From NCBI GenBank assembly GCA_016788405.1, contig JAEUSX010000253.1, forward strand, positions 1-36,348: 36,348 nt of DNA. Direction: 5' to 3'. Numbering within the stretch: the first letter of the stretch is position 1; every line of letters starts with the position of its first letter. Source of the DNA: Flavobacteriales bacterium. Its GTDB lineage: Bacteria; Bacteroidota; Bacteroidia; Flavobacteriales_F; PHOS-HE28. This document shows, piece after piece, positions 8,800 through 16,975 of this stretch. The notes below the pieces were generated by a model, which worked only from the letters and a program-made list of their open reading frames with translations, was not told where the DNA came from and did no database searches. The position numbers were made by a program, and so were the translations under genes.

Positions 8800-11205
8800 C
8801 TACTCCCACACCGGCTTCCCGTTCGTGCCGCCCTTCGCCTTGCGGCAATCGAGCTCCACGCCCAGGTCGCCTTCGGGCCGCTCGAAATCGCCGGTGCTGA
8901 TCTCGATGGTGGGGTCGGCGTACACCCTGTTCATATAGTAGCCGTAGATGGGCAGCGCGCTGTTGGCGCCCTGGCCCTTGTCGGTGGTGCTGAAGCGCAC
9001 GCTACGGTCCTCGGCGCCGGTCCAAACGCCGGTCACCAGGTCGGGGGTGATGCCGATGAACCAGCCGTCGCTGTTGTTCTGCGTGGTGCCCGTCTTGCCC
9101 GCCGTGGGGAACTTGATGTTCGCGTACTTCTGGCGGTTGCCCCAGCTGGTGCGCAGCCGCATGCCGGTGCCCACCACCTTGCCGGTGCTGGGGTTGTACG
9201 CGCCATCGGTGACGCCCTTGAGCATCTTCAGCATGATGTAAGCCGTACGCTCATCGAGGGCCTCGTAAGTCTTGGGCGTGATGTCCACGATGGTGTTGCC
9301 GTTCTTGTCCTCGATGCGCGTGAAGACGATGGGCTCGATGTACACGCCCTTGTTGGCGAAGGAGCTGAAGGCGCCGGTGATCTCCGAGAGTTTCAGGTCG
9401 GCCACGCCCAGGCAGAGCGAGGGCACGGGGTCCAGCGGGCTCTGCACGCCCATGTGGCGCGCCAGCACCGTGACGCTCTCCGGTCCGTACTGCTTCATGA
9501 GCCACGCCGTGATGGTGTTGAGCGAGTTGGCCAGCGCGTATTCCACGGTGACCATGCCACCGTACTCGCCATCGCTGTTCTCCGGGCACCAATCGGGCTG
9601 CCCTTCGGGCATATCGAAGCAGATCTTCTGGTTGGGCAGTTCGCGGCAGGGGTCCATGCCCTCGCGGATGGCGGTGGCGTAAACGAAGGGCTTGAAGGTG
9701 CTGCCCACCTGGCGGCGCGCCTTGTCCACATGGTCGAACTGGAAGTGCTTGAAATCGGGGCCGCCCACCCAGGCTTTCACGAAGCCGGTGCGCGGATCCA
9801 TGCTGAGCAGGCCGCTGCGCAGGAAGCTCTTGTAGTAGCGGATCGAATCCATCGGGCTGAGCAGCGTGTCGATCTCGCCCTTCCAGCTGAACACCCGCAT
9901 CTTCACAGGGGTGTCGAAGATCTTCGGGATCTCCGCCTCCTTAACCACGGGCCACCAGGCATCGCAGCCGCCCTTGTCGGGATCGCAGTGGTAATGCAAG
10001 GAGCCTTCGTGCTGCGCCTTGGTGATGTAGGCGGCTGGCCGCTCGCAGCTGCCGCATTGCTTGCCCACGAGCACTTTGTAGCGCGTGCTGCGTTTCATCG
10101 CGGTGGTGAGGATGGCCTGGATCTCGTCCTTGCTCACGCGGCTATCGAAGGGCCGATTCTTCTTTCGGGCGATGTCCTTGAAGAAGTCGGCTTGCAGCTC
10201 GTTGGCCAGGTGCTCGCGCACGCCCCATTCGGCGTAAGCCTGCATGCGCCGATCCAGGGTGGTGTAGATGCGCAGGCCGTCGGTGTACAGGTCGTACGGC
10301 TTGCCGTCGGCGCGCGGGTAGCGGAGCTTGCCATCCTCATCGGTGCTGCTCAGCAATTCCTGCACCTTCTCGCGCAACGTCTCCCTGAAGTAGGGCGCAG
10401 GTCCTTCGGTGTGGCTCACGCTCTGAAAGCGCAGGCCCAACGGCAGGGCCTTGAGCGAATCGTACTGGGCATCGGTGAGGTAGCCGTTGCGCCGCATCTG
10501 GTCCATCACCACCATGCGGCGGTGCAGCACGGTATCCACGCGGTAGGCCTTGTTCGGGTTGAAGAGCGCGGGGTTCTTGCACATGCCCACGAGCATGGCG
10601 GCCTCTTCGATGCGGAGCGAATCGGGCGTGGTGTTGAAGTAGACGCGCGCGGCGCTGTGGATCCCGACGGCCTGATTCACCCAATCGAAGCGATTGAGGT
10701 ACATGGCGATGATCTCGTCCTTGGTGTACATGCGCTCCAGCCGCGCGCTGATGATCCACTCCTGGAACTTCTGGAAAACGCGCCCGATCACATTGCTGCT
10801 GCGGTCGTGGAAGAGCATCTTGGCCAGCTGCTGGGTGAGCGTGCTGGCGCCGCCGCGTCCTCCAAGGAACACGGCCGCGCGCAAGGTGCCTCGCAGGTCC
10901 ACGCCGGCGTGCTCGCGGAAGCGTTCGTCCTCGGTGGCGATCAGCGCGTTGACCACGTTGGGGCTGATGCGGTCGTAATCCACCGGGATGCGGTTCTCCC
11001 GGTAGTACTGGCCCATCTGGGTGCCATCGCTGAAGAGCACGGCCGTGGCCAGGTCGCTGCGCGGGTTCTCCAGGTCCTCCACGCTGGGCAGGTCGCTGAG
11101 CGAAGCAGCCAGCAGCATGAGGTAGATGCCGAGCACCGGCGAGAGCACCAGTCCCCACCAGAGCAGGCGGCGCCTCTTCTTGCTGTTGGCCGTGCTTTTC
11201 TTCAT
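8800..11205 (-). CDS. mrcA: Penicillin-binding protein 1A, bifunctional, with a Cys4 insertion
   Basis: A bifunctional peptidoglycan glycosyltransferase/transpeptidase of 801 residues. A basic cytoplasmic N-terminus and one membrane anchor (about 14-36) are followed by the GT51 domain, with ATEDERFREHAG (catalytic Glu92) and GGASTLTQQLAK. The transpeptidase domain has SxxK (S502-T-F-K505), SLN in ANSLNT, and KTGT (K704) in AGKTGTTQNN. All three penicillin-binding motifs are intact. Residues 384-414 hold an unusual four-cysteine insertion (C384, C387, C407, C414) just before the conserved FDTPVKMRVFSW; see the finding. The gene follows gldH in the same direction with 94 bases between and has its own promoter-like box at 11213-11220. 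It is separated from cysS by 54 bases. Confidence 0.96.
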   Translation of the reverse strand: MKKSTANSKKRRRLLWWGLVLSPVLGIYLMLLAASLSDLPSVEDLENPRSDLATAVLFSDGTQMGQYYRENRIPVDYDRISPNVVNALIATEDERFREHAGVDLRGTLRAAVFLGGRGGASTLTQQLAKMLFHDRSSNVIGRVFQKFQEWIISARLERMYTKDEIIAMYLNRFDWVNQAVGIHSAARVYFNTTPDSLRIEEAAMLVGMCKNPALFNPNKAYRVDTVLHRRMVVMDQMRRNGYLTDAQYDSLKALPLGLRFQSVSHTEGPAPYFRETLREKVQELLSSTDEDGKLRYPRADGKPYDLYTDGLRIYTTLDRRMQAYAEWGVREHLANELQADFFKDIARKKNRPFDSRVSKDEIQAILTTAMKRSTRYKVLVGKQCGSCERPAAYITKAQHEGSLHYHCDPDKGGCDAWWPVVKEAEIPKIFDTPVKMRVFSWKGEIDTLLSPMDSIRYYKSFLRSGLLSMDPRTGFVKAWVGGPDFKHFQFDHVDKARRQVGSTFKPFVYATAIREGMDPCRELPNQKICFDMPEGQPDWCPENSDGEYGGMVTVEYALANSLNTITAWLMKQYGPESVTVLARHMGVQSPLDPVPSLCLGVADLKLSEITGAFSSFANKGVYIEPIVFTRIEDKNGNTIVDITPKTYEALDERTAYIMLKMLKGVTDGAYNPSTGKVVGTGMRLRTSWGNRQKYANIKFPTAGKTGTTQNNSDGWFIGITPDLVTGVWTGAEDRSVRFSTTDKGQGANSALPIYGYYMNRVYADPTIEISTGDFERPEGDLGVELDCRKAKGGTNGKPVWE

Positions 11206-11212
11206 CGCGGGG

Positions 11213-11220
11213 CGAAATTA
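11213..11220 (-). promoter_or_regulatory. Candidate -7 box of mrcA (TAATTTCG)
   Basis: On the minus strand TAATTTCG lies 7 bases before the mrcA ATG at 11205. It matches TAnnTTTG with one change. The 94-base spacer between gldH and mrcA shows no terminator. Confidence 0.45.
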
Positions 11221-11299
11221 CCCGTGTCCAATGGCGTGACCGGACAGGTGGTACTGAGCTATCAACGACAGGACGGTGCGGAGCGTGCGGCTCACGACC

Positions 11300-11779
11300 T
11301 CAGGGCTGGGCGCTCCGCTCAATGCTCACCCCCACGTCGATGATGCCGGGCAGCGGGTTGTCGCGCATGGCCTGTTCCAGCCGGATGGTGTATTGACCGG
11401 GTGCCGGGAATCGGTTGCCGAGCTTGTAGAGCACCTTGGCGTCGCGCGTGCGGCTCGCCACGATGAAGCCCGTTCCCTTTCCCAGCCAGCGGCCCATGGG
11501 GTCGGCCAGCAAGCACTCCACCGTATCGCGCTTGCTGCGGCCACCGGGGCCTTCAAGGTCCACGAATAGGTAGAGGTTGCTGTAAGCGTATTCCGTGGTG
11601 TGGCGCACATCGATGTACACATCATGTGTGTTCACCGTATCGGTGATGGCGAAGGTGAAGGCGGGCTTCAGCGCATTGCTCCAGGCGCCATCGGGGATGG
11701 GCGCGTCGCTCTGGAACACGACGTTCTCCGCGCAGCCGCACAACAGCACCGATGCCGTGATCAACCAAGCACCCTTCAA
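11300..11779 (-). CDS. gldH: Gliding motility / T9SS lipoprotein GldH
   Basis: A 159-residue lipoprotein with signal MKGAWLITASVLLCGC; Cys16 is the expected lipidated residue, with an unusual Cys at position -2 of the lipobox. The body (VYIDVRHTTEYAYSNLYLFV, then GRWLGKGTGFI) matches GldH, which in Flavobacterium is required for gliding and supports the type IX secretion/gliding machinery. Presence of gldH together with T9SS cargo genes in this window indicates a working T9SS, though gliding itself cannot be inferred. The start codon overlaps the ricT stop by four bases (ATGA), so translation is probably coupled. The order ricT-gldH-mrcA is one I recall from other Flavobacteriales. Confidence 0.88.
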   Translation of the reverse strand: MKGAWLITASVLLCGCAENVVFQSDAPIPDGAWSNALKPAFTFAITDTVNTHDVYIDVRHTTEYAYSNLYLFVDLEGPGGRSKRDTVECLLADPMGRWLGKGTGFIVASRTRDAKVLYKLGNRFPAPGQYTIRLEQAMRDNPLPGIIDVGVSIERSAQP

Positions 11780-13113
11780 GCCGCTGGTGGTGTTGCGCCC
11801 CCGCCTTGCGGACGGTCACCACGTCCACGTCCGCGACGGCGCCGGTCGTTGCGGCCACCCGGCTGCCCCTCGGGGCGTGGGCCTTGCTGCGGGCGCTGGC
11901 CGCCTTGTGCGCGCTGCTGTCCGCCTTGTGCACCAGGCTGTCCGGAGGAAGCCGGCCTGCGGTCCCGGTCCCGGTTGCGCTTGCCGCCTCGGCCGCCGCC
12001 GCGCGATTTGATCTTGTTGTCGAAGCGTGTAAGCTCGTCCTGACCGGTCACGTTCTCGTAATCGGGCTGCTTCGTTTCGGGCGCCGGCTCATCGGTCATT
12101 TGGAGGTCCACTTCGGGGATCTCGCCCTCCTTGTTCTTCGCGAGGATCTCGCGCACCACATCGATGGGGAAGCCGGCCATGATCATGGGCTCGCCGGGCT
12201 TCTTGAAGCCGTACCACATCTTGCCCGTGAAGATGTCGGTCTTGATGTGCATGCCGGTGCCTTGCTGGGTCTTGAGCTTGGCGTTCTGCGAAGGGTAGCT
12301 CTTCACCGCCTCGATGTACATGTCCAGCTCGTAGTTGAGGCAGCATTTCAGCTTGCCGCACTGGCCGGCCAGCTTCTGCGGATTGAGGGCGAGCTGCTGG
12401 TAACGCGCCGCGCTGGTGGTGACACTCCGGAAATCGGTGAGCCAGCTGCTGCAGCACAGCTCGCGCCCGCAGCTGCCGATGCCGCCGATGCGCCCGGTCT
12501 CCTGCCGCGCGCCGATCTGCTTCATCTCCACGCGCGTCTTGAAGCGGTCGGCGATGTCGCGCACGATGCCGCGGAAATCGATGCGCTCCTCGGCGGTGTA
12601 GTACACGATGGCCTTGGTGCCGTCGCCCTGCATCTCCACATCGGTCACCTTCATGTCCAGCCGAGCGCCGCGCACCATCTCGCGCGCCACCAGCATCAAT
12701 TCATCCTCGCGCTTGCGGGCCTCGTGCCAGCGGTCGATGTCTTCCTGTGTGCTCTTGCGCAGCACCTTGCGCAGCTCGTAGGTGTCCACCGTGACGTTGC
12801 GGCGCGCCATCTGCGTGCGTACCAGCTCGCCGCTGAGGCTCACCATGCCCACGTCGTGGCCGGGGGCAGCGTCCACCGTGATCAGGTCGCCCGGCGAAAG
12901 CAGGATGCCGGTGGTGTTGCGGAAGAAGGCCTTGCGCGTGTTCTTGAAGCGCACCTCCACCCCATCGAAGGCCTGCTGCCCGTGTGGCAGGGGCACGCCT
13001 GTGAGCCAGTCGAAGACCCCGAGCTTGTTGCACCCGCTGCTGCTGCAATAGCCGTTGCTCTTGCACCCGGCCGGCTTGCCATCCGCGCCCACACCGCAAT
13101 TCCCGCATGCCAT
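11776..13113 (-). CDS. ricT: PSP1-domain protein RicT (YaaT-like) with RG-rich tail
   Basis: A 445-residue PSP1-domain protein. The N-terminus carries clustered cysteines (MACGNCGVG, GCKSNGYCSSSGCNK), and the core has the Cys motifs GSCGRELCCSSWL and GQCGKLKCCLNYEL typical of RicT/YaaT. In Bacillus RicT is part of the Y-complex that modulates RNA processing through RNase Y and binds an iron-sulfur cluster; whether that holds in Bacteroidota is not known. The last ~79 residues (from about 367) are a low-complexity Arg/Gly/Gln/Pro tail suggestive of RNA binding. The ATG at 13113 is 5 bases after a TATCTTCG box. The gene overlaps gldH by four bases. Core function is assigned by motif; the tail's role is inference. 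Confidence 0.88.
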   Translation of the reverse strand: MACGNCGVGADGKPAGCKSNGYCSSSGCNKLGVFDWLTGVPLPHGQQAFDGVEVRFKNTRKAFFRNTTGILLSPGDLITVDAAPGHDVGMVSLSGELVRTQMARRNVTVDTYELRKVLRKSTQEDIDRWHEARKREDELMLVAREMVRGARLDMKVTDVEMQGDGTKAIVYYTAEERIDFRGIVRDIADRFKTRVEMKQIGARQETGRIGGIGSCGRELCCSSWLTDFRSVTTSAARYQQLALNPQKLAGQCGKLKCCLNYELDMYIEAVKSYPSQNAKLKTQQGTGMHIKTDIFTGKMWYGFKKPGEPMIMAGFPIDVVREILAKNKEGEIPEVDLQMTDEPAPETKQPDYENVTGQDELTRFDNKIKSRGGGRGGKRNRDRDRRPASSGQPGAQGGQQRAQGGQRPQQGPRPEGQPGGRNDRRRRGRGRGDRPQGGGATPPAA

Positions 13114-13118
13114 GGGGG

Positions 13119-13126
13119 CGAAGATA
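13119..13126 (-). promoter_or_regulatory. Candidate -7 box of ricT-gldH (TATCTTCG)
   Basis: On the minus strand TATCTTCG ends 5 bases before the ricT ATG. It fits the TAnnTTCG pattern seen at many starts here. The 124-base gap between holB and ricT (13114-13237) holds nothing else that I can recognise. Confidence 0.45.
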
Positions 13127-13237
13127 GAAGGGGGTCATTGCGGTTGATGGTGGCGGCCAACGCGCGGGCCACAGCCCGATGTTGAGAGCTGGAGCCTGAG
13201 CGCAACCCTCAGCCCGCCGAGCCGCCAGCCTTCAGCC

Positions 13238-14353
13238 CTACCCCCTCAACAACCCCATCAACCTATAGCTCATGTCCATGAAGAGCACCTTGGGGTTGGC
13301 GTTGCGCTCGATGTGCGTGTGGGCGGTCTCCAATTCGCGACGGATGCCTTCGGCGCTGCGCTCATTGAGCAACTTGCTGAAGTTGCCCACGAATTCGAGC
13401 TCCTGCCCGGCCACGCGCACCAGCGGGCCCGCCTGCATCCATTGCAGCGCGCATTGGCGCATGATGAAGAGGCCGTAGCGCACCAAGGCCTTCTGCCATT
13501 CGCGGCCGAGCTTCGCGAAGCCCTCGGCGAGTTCGGTGGCCGTGGCCACCTCGCGCTTGTAGCAGGCGCGCAGCCAGTCGCGGAAGAAGATGAAGTGCTC
13601 CTCCTCGCCCTTGCCGGCCATGTCGATGGCTTCCAGGAAGTCGCCCTCGCTGCGGTTGGCCACGGCCACCGCCTCCGCCTCGCCGAGCTCTGGGAACCGT
13701 TCGCGCAGCGCATCGGCCAGATCAGGCGCGGCTAGGGCGGGCACCTTCACCAACTGGGCCCGGCTCAGGATGGTGGCGAGCAATTGCTCCGCGTCGGTGG
13801 CCACCAGCAGGAACACGGTATTGGGCTCCGGCTCTTCAAGCACTTTCAGCAGCTTGTTCGCAGCGGGTGGATCCATCATTTCGGGCATCCACACCAGCAG
13901 CACCTTGTGGCCACCGCGGAAGCTCTTGAGGCTGAGCCGGCGCTGGATTTCCTGCGCGATGTCCACGCCCATGCGCAACTGCTTGTTCTCGCTCTCCAAG
14001 CGTTCGCGCCAGTGCTCGAGGTCGAGGTAGGGCTCCGCCAGCACGGTGGCGCGCCAGTCGCCCACGAAGGGCTCGCACACCTTCAGCTTGTCGGAGAAGA
14101 AGATCGGAAAGGCCAGGTGCAGGTCGGGATGCTCGAGCTTGGCCATCTGTAAGCAAGAAGGGCAGGAGCCGCAAGCATCGGCGGCATCGGGCTTCTCGCA
14201 GAGCAGGTATTGCGCGTAGGCCAGTGCCAGAGGCAGGTTTCCGCTACCGCGCGGTCCGACGAAGAGCTGCGCATGCGGCACGCGTCCCTCCCGGATGTTG
14301 CCGATCAGCTTCGCCTTCAGCGCCGCGTGGCCGATGATTCTTGAGAACAACAC
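13238..14353 (-). CDS. holB: DNA polymerase III delta-prime subunit
   Basis: A 371-residue clamp-loader subunit. The start MLFSRIIGHAALKAKL, then VPHAQLFVGPRGSGNLPLAL (a P-loop-like AAA+ segment, degenerate as in delta-prime) and the zinc-binding CGSCPSC are diagnostic; so is DLHLAFPIFF, usual in Bacteroidetes HolB. The region VLLVWMPEMM, KLLKVLEEPEPNT, LSRAQ matches the AAA+ Walker B/sensor 1 area. The start codon is GTG at 14353 (next codon TTG, which could also serve); a TACTTTCG box lies 4 bases upstream. It diverges from pgk across a 130-base region holding a large hairpin. Confidence 0.92.
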   Translation of the reverse strand: MLFSRIIGHAALKAKLIGNIREGRVPHAQLFVGPRGSGNLPLALAYAQYLLCEKPDAADACGSCPSCLQMAKLEHPDLHLAFPIFFSDKLKVCEPFVGDWRATVLAEPYLDLEHWRERLESENKQLRMGVDIAQEIQRRLSLKSFRGGHKVLLVWMPEMMDPPAANKLLKVLEEPEPNTVFLLVATDAEQLLATILSRAQLVKVPALAAPDLADALRERFPELGEAEAVAVANRSEGDFLEAIDMAGKGEEEHFIFFRDWLRACYKREVATATELAEGFAKLGREWQKALVRYGLFIMRQCALQWMQAGPLVRVAGQELEFVGNFSKLLNERSAEGIRRELETAHTHIERNANPKVLFMDMSYRLMGLLRG

Positions 14354-14357
14354 AGGG

Positions 14358-14365
14358 CGAAAGTA
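14358..14365 (-). promoter_or_regulatory. Candidate -7 box of holB (TACTTTCG)
   Basis: On the minus strand TACTTTCG ends 4 bases before the GTG start of holB. It directly abuts the left arm of the hairpin at 14370-14447. Confidence 0.45.
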
Positions 14366-14369
14366 GCGA

Positions 14370-14447
14370 GCGCGTTACGGGTTGATGGGTTACGCGTTGC
14401 GTGTTCCTGTCGGCATGGATCACGCAACCCGTCAACCCGTAACGCGC
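14370..14447. repeat. Long imperfect inverted repeat (hairpin) between holB and pgk
   Basis: The left arm at 14370-14391 (starting GCGCGTTACGGGTTGA) pairs with the right arm at 14426-14447 over 22 positions, with only one non-Watson-Crick pair (T14386 with G14431, a wobble). GCGTG (14399-14403) then pairs with CACGC (14421-14425), leaving a 7-base bulge at 14392-14398 and a 17-base loop. The arms are built from GTTACG/GGGTT/GCGTTGCG-like words. No T-run follows on either side, so it does not look like a normal terminator. It may be a palindromic intergenic repeat or a regulatory site shared by the divergent promoters. Confidence 0.75.
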
Positions 14448-14470
14448 AACGCATTTGCATCGGAGGCTTC

Positions 14471-14478
14471 TATTTTCG
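14471..14478 (+). promoter_or_regulatory. Candidate -7 box of pgk (TATTTTCG)
   Basis: TATTTTCG ends 5 bases before the ATG at 14484 and matches TAnnTTTG with one change. A TTTG at 14454-14457 lies 13 bases upstream, shorter than the usual spacing of about 20, so the -33 assignment is doubtful. Confidence 0.45.
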
Positions 14479-14483
14479 CGGCC

Positions 14484-15674
14484 ATGCTCACAATGGATTC
14501 CTTCTCATTCAGTGGTACGAAAGCACTGGTCCGTGTTGACCTCAATGTGCCGCAGGACGCCAACTGTAAAGTGACAGACGACACGCGTGCGCGCGCGATC
14601 ATCCCGACCGTGAACAAGATCCTGAAGGACGGCGGCAGCGCCATCCTCATGAGCCACCTCGGAAGGCCGAAAGGCAAGGTGAATCCGGCCATGAGCCTGA
14701 AGCCGGTCGCGGAGCACTTGAGCAAGTTGCTCGGCAAACCGGTGCTCTTCGCGACCGATTGCGTGGGCCCTGATGCGCGGGCGAAATCCGCTGCGCTGAA
14801 GCCTGGCGAGGTGCTGGTGCTGGAGAACCTGCGCTTCCATCCGGAAGAAGAGGGCGGCGACGAGGCTTTCAGCAAGGCGCTGAGCGAGCTTGGCGATGTG
14901 TACGTGAACGACGCCTTTGGCACGGCGCACCGCGCGCATGCCAGCACCACCATCGTCGCCAAGTTCTTCCCTCAAGCGAAGCTCTTCGGCTACCTGATGC
15001 AAGCGGAGATCGACAGCGTCGGCAAAGTGCTGGGCAATCCGCAGCGCCCGATGACCGCCATTGTGGGCGGAAGCAAAGTGAGCAGCAAGATCGAGGTGCT
15101 GCAGAACCTGATCGGCAAATGCGATGAGCTGATCATCGGCGGCGGCATGGCCAACACCTTCGTGAAGGCCATGGGCGGGCAGACCGGCGCTTCGCTGGTT
15201 GAAGAGGATCTGCTCGACACAGCGCGCGGCATCATCGCGGAAGCGAAGTCGAAGGGCGTGCAGTTGCACATCCCCACCGATGCCGTGGTGGCCGATGCCT
15301 TCGCCGAGTCCGCGAACACCGATCAGTGCGCCTCCGATGCCGTGCCCGATGGCTGGATGGCGCTCGACATCGGGCCGAAGAGCGTGGAGACCTTCCGTGC
15401 CGCCGTGCTGCGCAGCAAGACGCTGCTGTGGAACGGTCCCATGGGCGTGTTCGAGATGAAGCCCTTCCAGCAAGGCACGGTGGCCATCGCGCAAGCGGTC
15501 GCCGAAGCCACGGGCAAGGGCGCGTTCTCGCTCGTGGGCGGTGGCGACAGCGTGGCTGCCGTGAATCAGTTCGGCCTGGCCGACAAGATCAGCTACGTGA
15601 GCACGGGCGGCGGCGCCATGCTGGAATACCTGGAAGGCAAAGTGCTGCCAGGGATCGCAGCGGTGCAGGGATGA
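14484..15674 (+). CDS. pgk: Phosphoglycerate kinase
   Basis: Glycolytic enzyme that transfers phosphate from 1,3-bisphosphoglycerate to ADP. At 396 residues from the ATG at 14484 it has the normal family length. Signatures are [65 protein letters not shown] and the nucleotide-binding GGGDSVAAV. The ATG at 14484 (MLTMDSFSF) is favoured because it sits 5 bases after the TATTTTCG box; the ATG at 14493 (MDSFSF) is an alternative that fits other PGK N-termini equally well. It converges with cvpA, one base separating the stops. Confidence 0.97.
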   Translation: MLTMDSFSFSGTKALVRVDLNVPQDANCKVTDDTRARAIIPTVNKILKDGGSAILMSHLGRPKGKVNPAMSLKPVAEHLSKLLGKPVLFATDCVGPDARAKSAALKPGEVLVLENLRFHPEEEGGDEAFSKALSELGDVYVNDAFGTAHRAHASTTIVAKFFPQAKLFGYLMQAEIDSVGKVLGNPQRPMTAIVGGSKVSSKIEVLQNLIGKCDELIIGGGMANTFVKAMGGQTGASLVEEDLLDTARGIIAEAKSKGVQLHIPTDAVVADAFAESANTDQCASDAVPDGWMALDIGPKSVETFRAAVLRSKTLLWNGPMGVFEMKPFQQGTVAIAQAVAEATGKGAFSLVGGGDSVAAVNQFGLADKISYVSTGGGAMLEYLEGKVLPGIAAVQG

Positions 15675-15675
15675 G

Positions 15676-16191
15676 TCAATTCACTTCCTGCGCGTCTTCG
15701 ACTTCATTCTTCAGCTTCTCCATCCACTTCGCATCACTCAGCGCGGGCACCACCAGCGGAGCAAACGCGCACATCGGCTGATGCAGGCTGGACCCCACGC
15801 GCGATCCTTCCGGCGGTAATCGCCCCTCGGTGAAGCCTTGAAGCAGATTCAGCGCGATGCTGAGCGTGAAGGCTGAGCGCAGCACGCCGAAGCCCACGCC
15901 GGCAATCTTGTTGGGCAGGCTGAGGTCGGCCAGGTCGATGAGCTTGGTCAAGCCATGGCCGATGAGCACCACGAGGGCGATCACCAGCCCGAAAGTGATG
16001 AGGAAGGCAACGGCGGCACTGTTCACCTCGAGCTCAAGAGCGGAGATGGCGCGCTCGCTGAGGTGGATGCCGGCCCAGATGCCAAGCACGAGCCCGGCCA
16101 GGGAGGCCAGTTCGACGATGAAGCCCCGACGGAAGCCCTTCCAAGCAGCGACCGCAAGGATGAGCAGGAGGACCAGGTCGAGCCAGTTCAT
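15676..16191 (-). CDS. cvpA: CvpA family inner-membrane protein
   Basis: About 171 residues from the ATG at 16191 (MNWLDLVLLLILAVAAWKGF); an adjacent ATG at 16194 is equally possible. Four hydrophobic segments are visible: DLVLLLILAVA, LASLAGLVLGIWAGI, AVAFLITFGLVIALVVLIG and GVLRSAFTLSIALNL. The early GFRRGF and the later LPNKIAGVGFG are typical of CvpA/colicin V production proteins. The family is linked to envelope stress and biofilm phenotypes in other bacteria, but the molecular role is not settled. A CATCTTCG box ends 3-6 bases before the start. It diverges from the small gene at 16236. Confidence 0.88.
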   Translation of the reverse strand: MNWLDLVLLLILAVAAWKGFRRGFIVELASLAGLVLGIWAGIHLSERAISALELEVNSAAVAFLITFGLVIALVVLIGHGLTKLIDLADLSLPNKIAGVGFGVLRSAFTLSIALNLLQGFTEGRLPPEGSRVGSSLHQPMCAFAPLVVPALSDAKWMEKLKNEVEDAQEVN

Positions 16192-16197
16192 CATCGG

Positions 16198-16205
16198 CGA
16201 AGATG
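16198..16205 (-). promoter_or_regulatory. Candidate -7 box of cvpA (CATCTTCG)
   Basis: On the minus strand CATCTTCG lies just before the cvpA start. The same octamer occurs on the plus strand at 16222-16229 before the divergent gene, so the two starts share one compact promoter region. Confidence 0.35.
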
Positions 16206-16221
16206 GGGAGCGTGCGCGCTT

Positions 16222-16229
16222 CATCTTCG
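16222..16229 (+). promoter_or_regulatory. Candidate -7 box of the 111-residue gene (CATCTTCG)
   Basis: CATCTTCG ends 6 bases before the ATG at 16236 and is identical to the opposing box of cvpA 17 bases away. Confidence 0.35.
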
Positions 16230-16235
16230 CGGCCC

Positions 16236-16571
16236 ATGGACCTCACCTTCGAGAAACGCTGGCGCGACCTGGTGGCCTCCATTTCGCAGCGCTTCGACGC
16301 CGGCACGCCGGACCTGAACAGCATCATCTTCCTGATCGGCGTGCAGGAGCTGGGGCAGGGCGCCCGCGAGTTCAAGAAGGATGAGAAGGTGAACCTGATG
16401 CACATCGGCATCTGCGTGCTGCTGCTGCCTTACGGGTACTACAAGGAATTGGGCCGCGATGCCGACGGTTGGCCGCACTTCGAGCGCGTGCGGGAACTGC
16501 CGCCCTTGGGAGCGAACGAGCAGGAGCGTCTGATGAAGGAAGCGGTACTGGCCTACTTCGAGCGGGCGTGA
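16236..16571 (+). CDS. Small conserved cytoplasmic protein of unknown function
   Basis: A 111-residue protein, MDLTFEKRWRDLVASISQRF onward, with no signal peptide or transmembrane segment. Features are a hydrophobic segment SIIFLIGVQELGQG, the charged FKKDEKVNLMHIGICVLL, the YGYYKELGRDADGWPHFERV stretch and a C-terminus LMKEAVLAYFERA. It looks like a well-folded alpha-helical protein and I believe similar proteins occur in other Bacteroidetes, but I recognise no named domain. It diverges from cvpA, with which it seems to share a promoter region, and converges with the lipoprotein gene at 16578 (6-base gap). Confidence 0.7.
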   Translation: MDLTFEKRWRDLVASISQRFDAGTPDLNSIIFLIGVQELGQGAREFKKDEKVNLMHIGICVLLLPYGYYKELGRDADGWPHFERVRELPPLGANEQERLMKEAVLAYFERA

Positions 16572-16577
16572 GGGCCT

Positions 16578-16970
16578 TTACTCGGCGGGGAGCAGCGTGA
16601 TGGTCTCGCTGTTCTCCTGCTCCTCCTCGATCTTGATGATGCCCTCACCGACGAGCGTGTCCCACGTGCAGAGCACATCGAGCACCGCGAATCCGCTTTG
16701 TCCTTTCTTATAGAACTCCGAATAGTCGAAGACGGCGAGGCCGCCGCCATCGGTGGTGAGCTCTTTGTTCAAACGACTGGGGTCGCCCAAGGGGTATGCG
16801 GGATCGGCGTAGAGTTGCACGAGGGCATCGCCCACCTTGGTTCCGTCCTCGAGCTGAACGGTGATGAGGGCTTTGGTGGGCTTCTGCTTGTTGCAGGCAG
16901 GCAGCACGACGGCCACCAAGGTCAGCACCAGCGCGGCGGTAAGGACGCGAAAGGGGTTGAGCTGGGTCAT
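16578..16970 (-). CDS. Small lipoprotein of unknown function
   Basis: A 130-residue lipoprotein from the ATG at 16970. MTQLNPFRVLTAALVLTLVA leads to lipobox LPAC with Cys26, followed by NKQKPTK. The mature part (ALITVQLEDGTKVGDALVQL, then DGGGLAVFDY and GQSGFAVLDVLC) looks like a single beta-sandwich resembling carboxypeptidase-regulatory or transthyretin-like folds, but this is only a fold impression. Upstream, a perfect TACATTTG box at 17012-17019 lies within the start of the divergent cyclophilin gene, giving a leader of about 36 bases that contains a 14-base palindrome. Confidence 0.72.
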   Translation of the reverse strand: MTQLNPFRVLTAALVLTLVAVVLPACNKQKPTKALITVQLEDGTKVGDALVQLYADPAYPLGDPSRLNKELTTDGGGLAVFDYSEFYKKGQSGFAVLDVLCTWDTLVGEGIIKIEEEQENSETITLLPAE

Positions 16971-16975
16971 TGGTC

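Noticed and set aside
9964-10056. Possibility that the PBP1A Cys4 block is a sequencing frameshift artefact.
   Set aside because: The frame is unbroken from both sides, codon use is normal and the residues form an ordered Cys/His pattern. A double frameshift giving this is unlikely.
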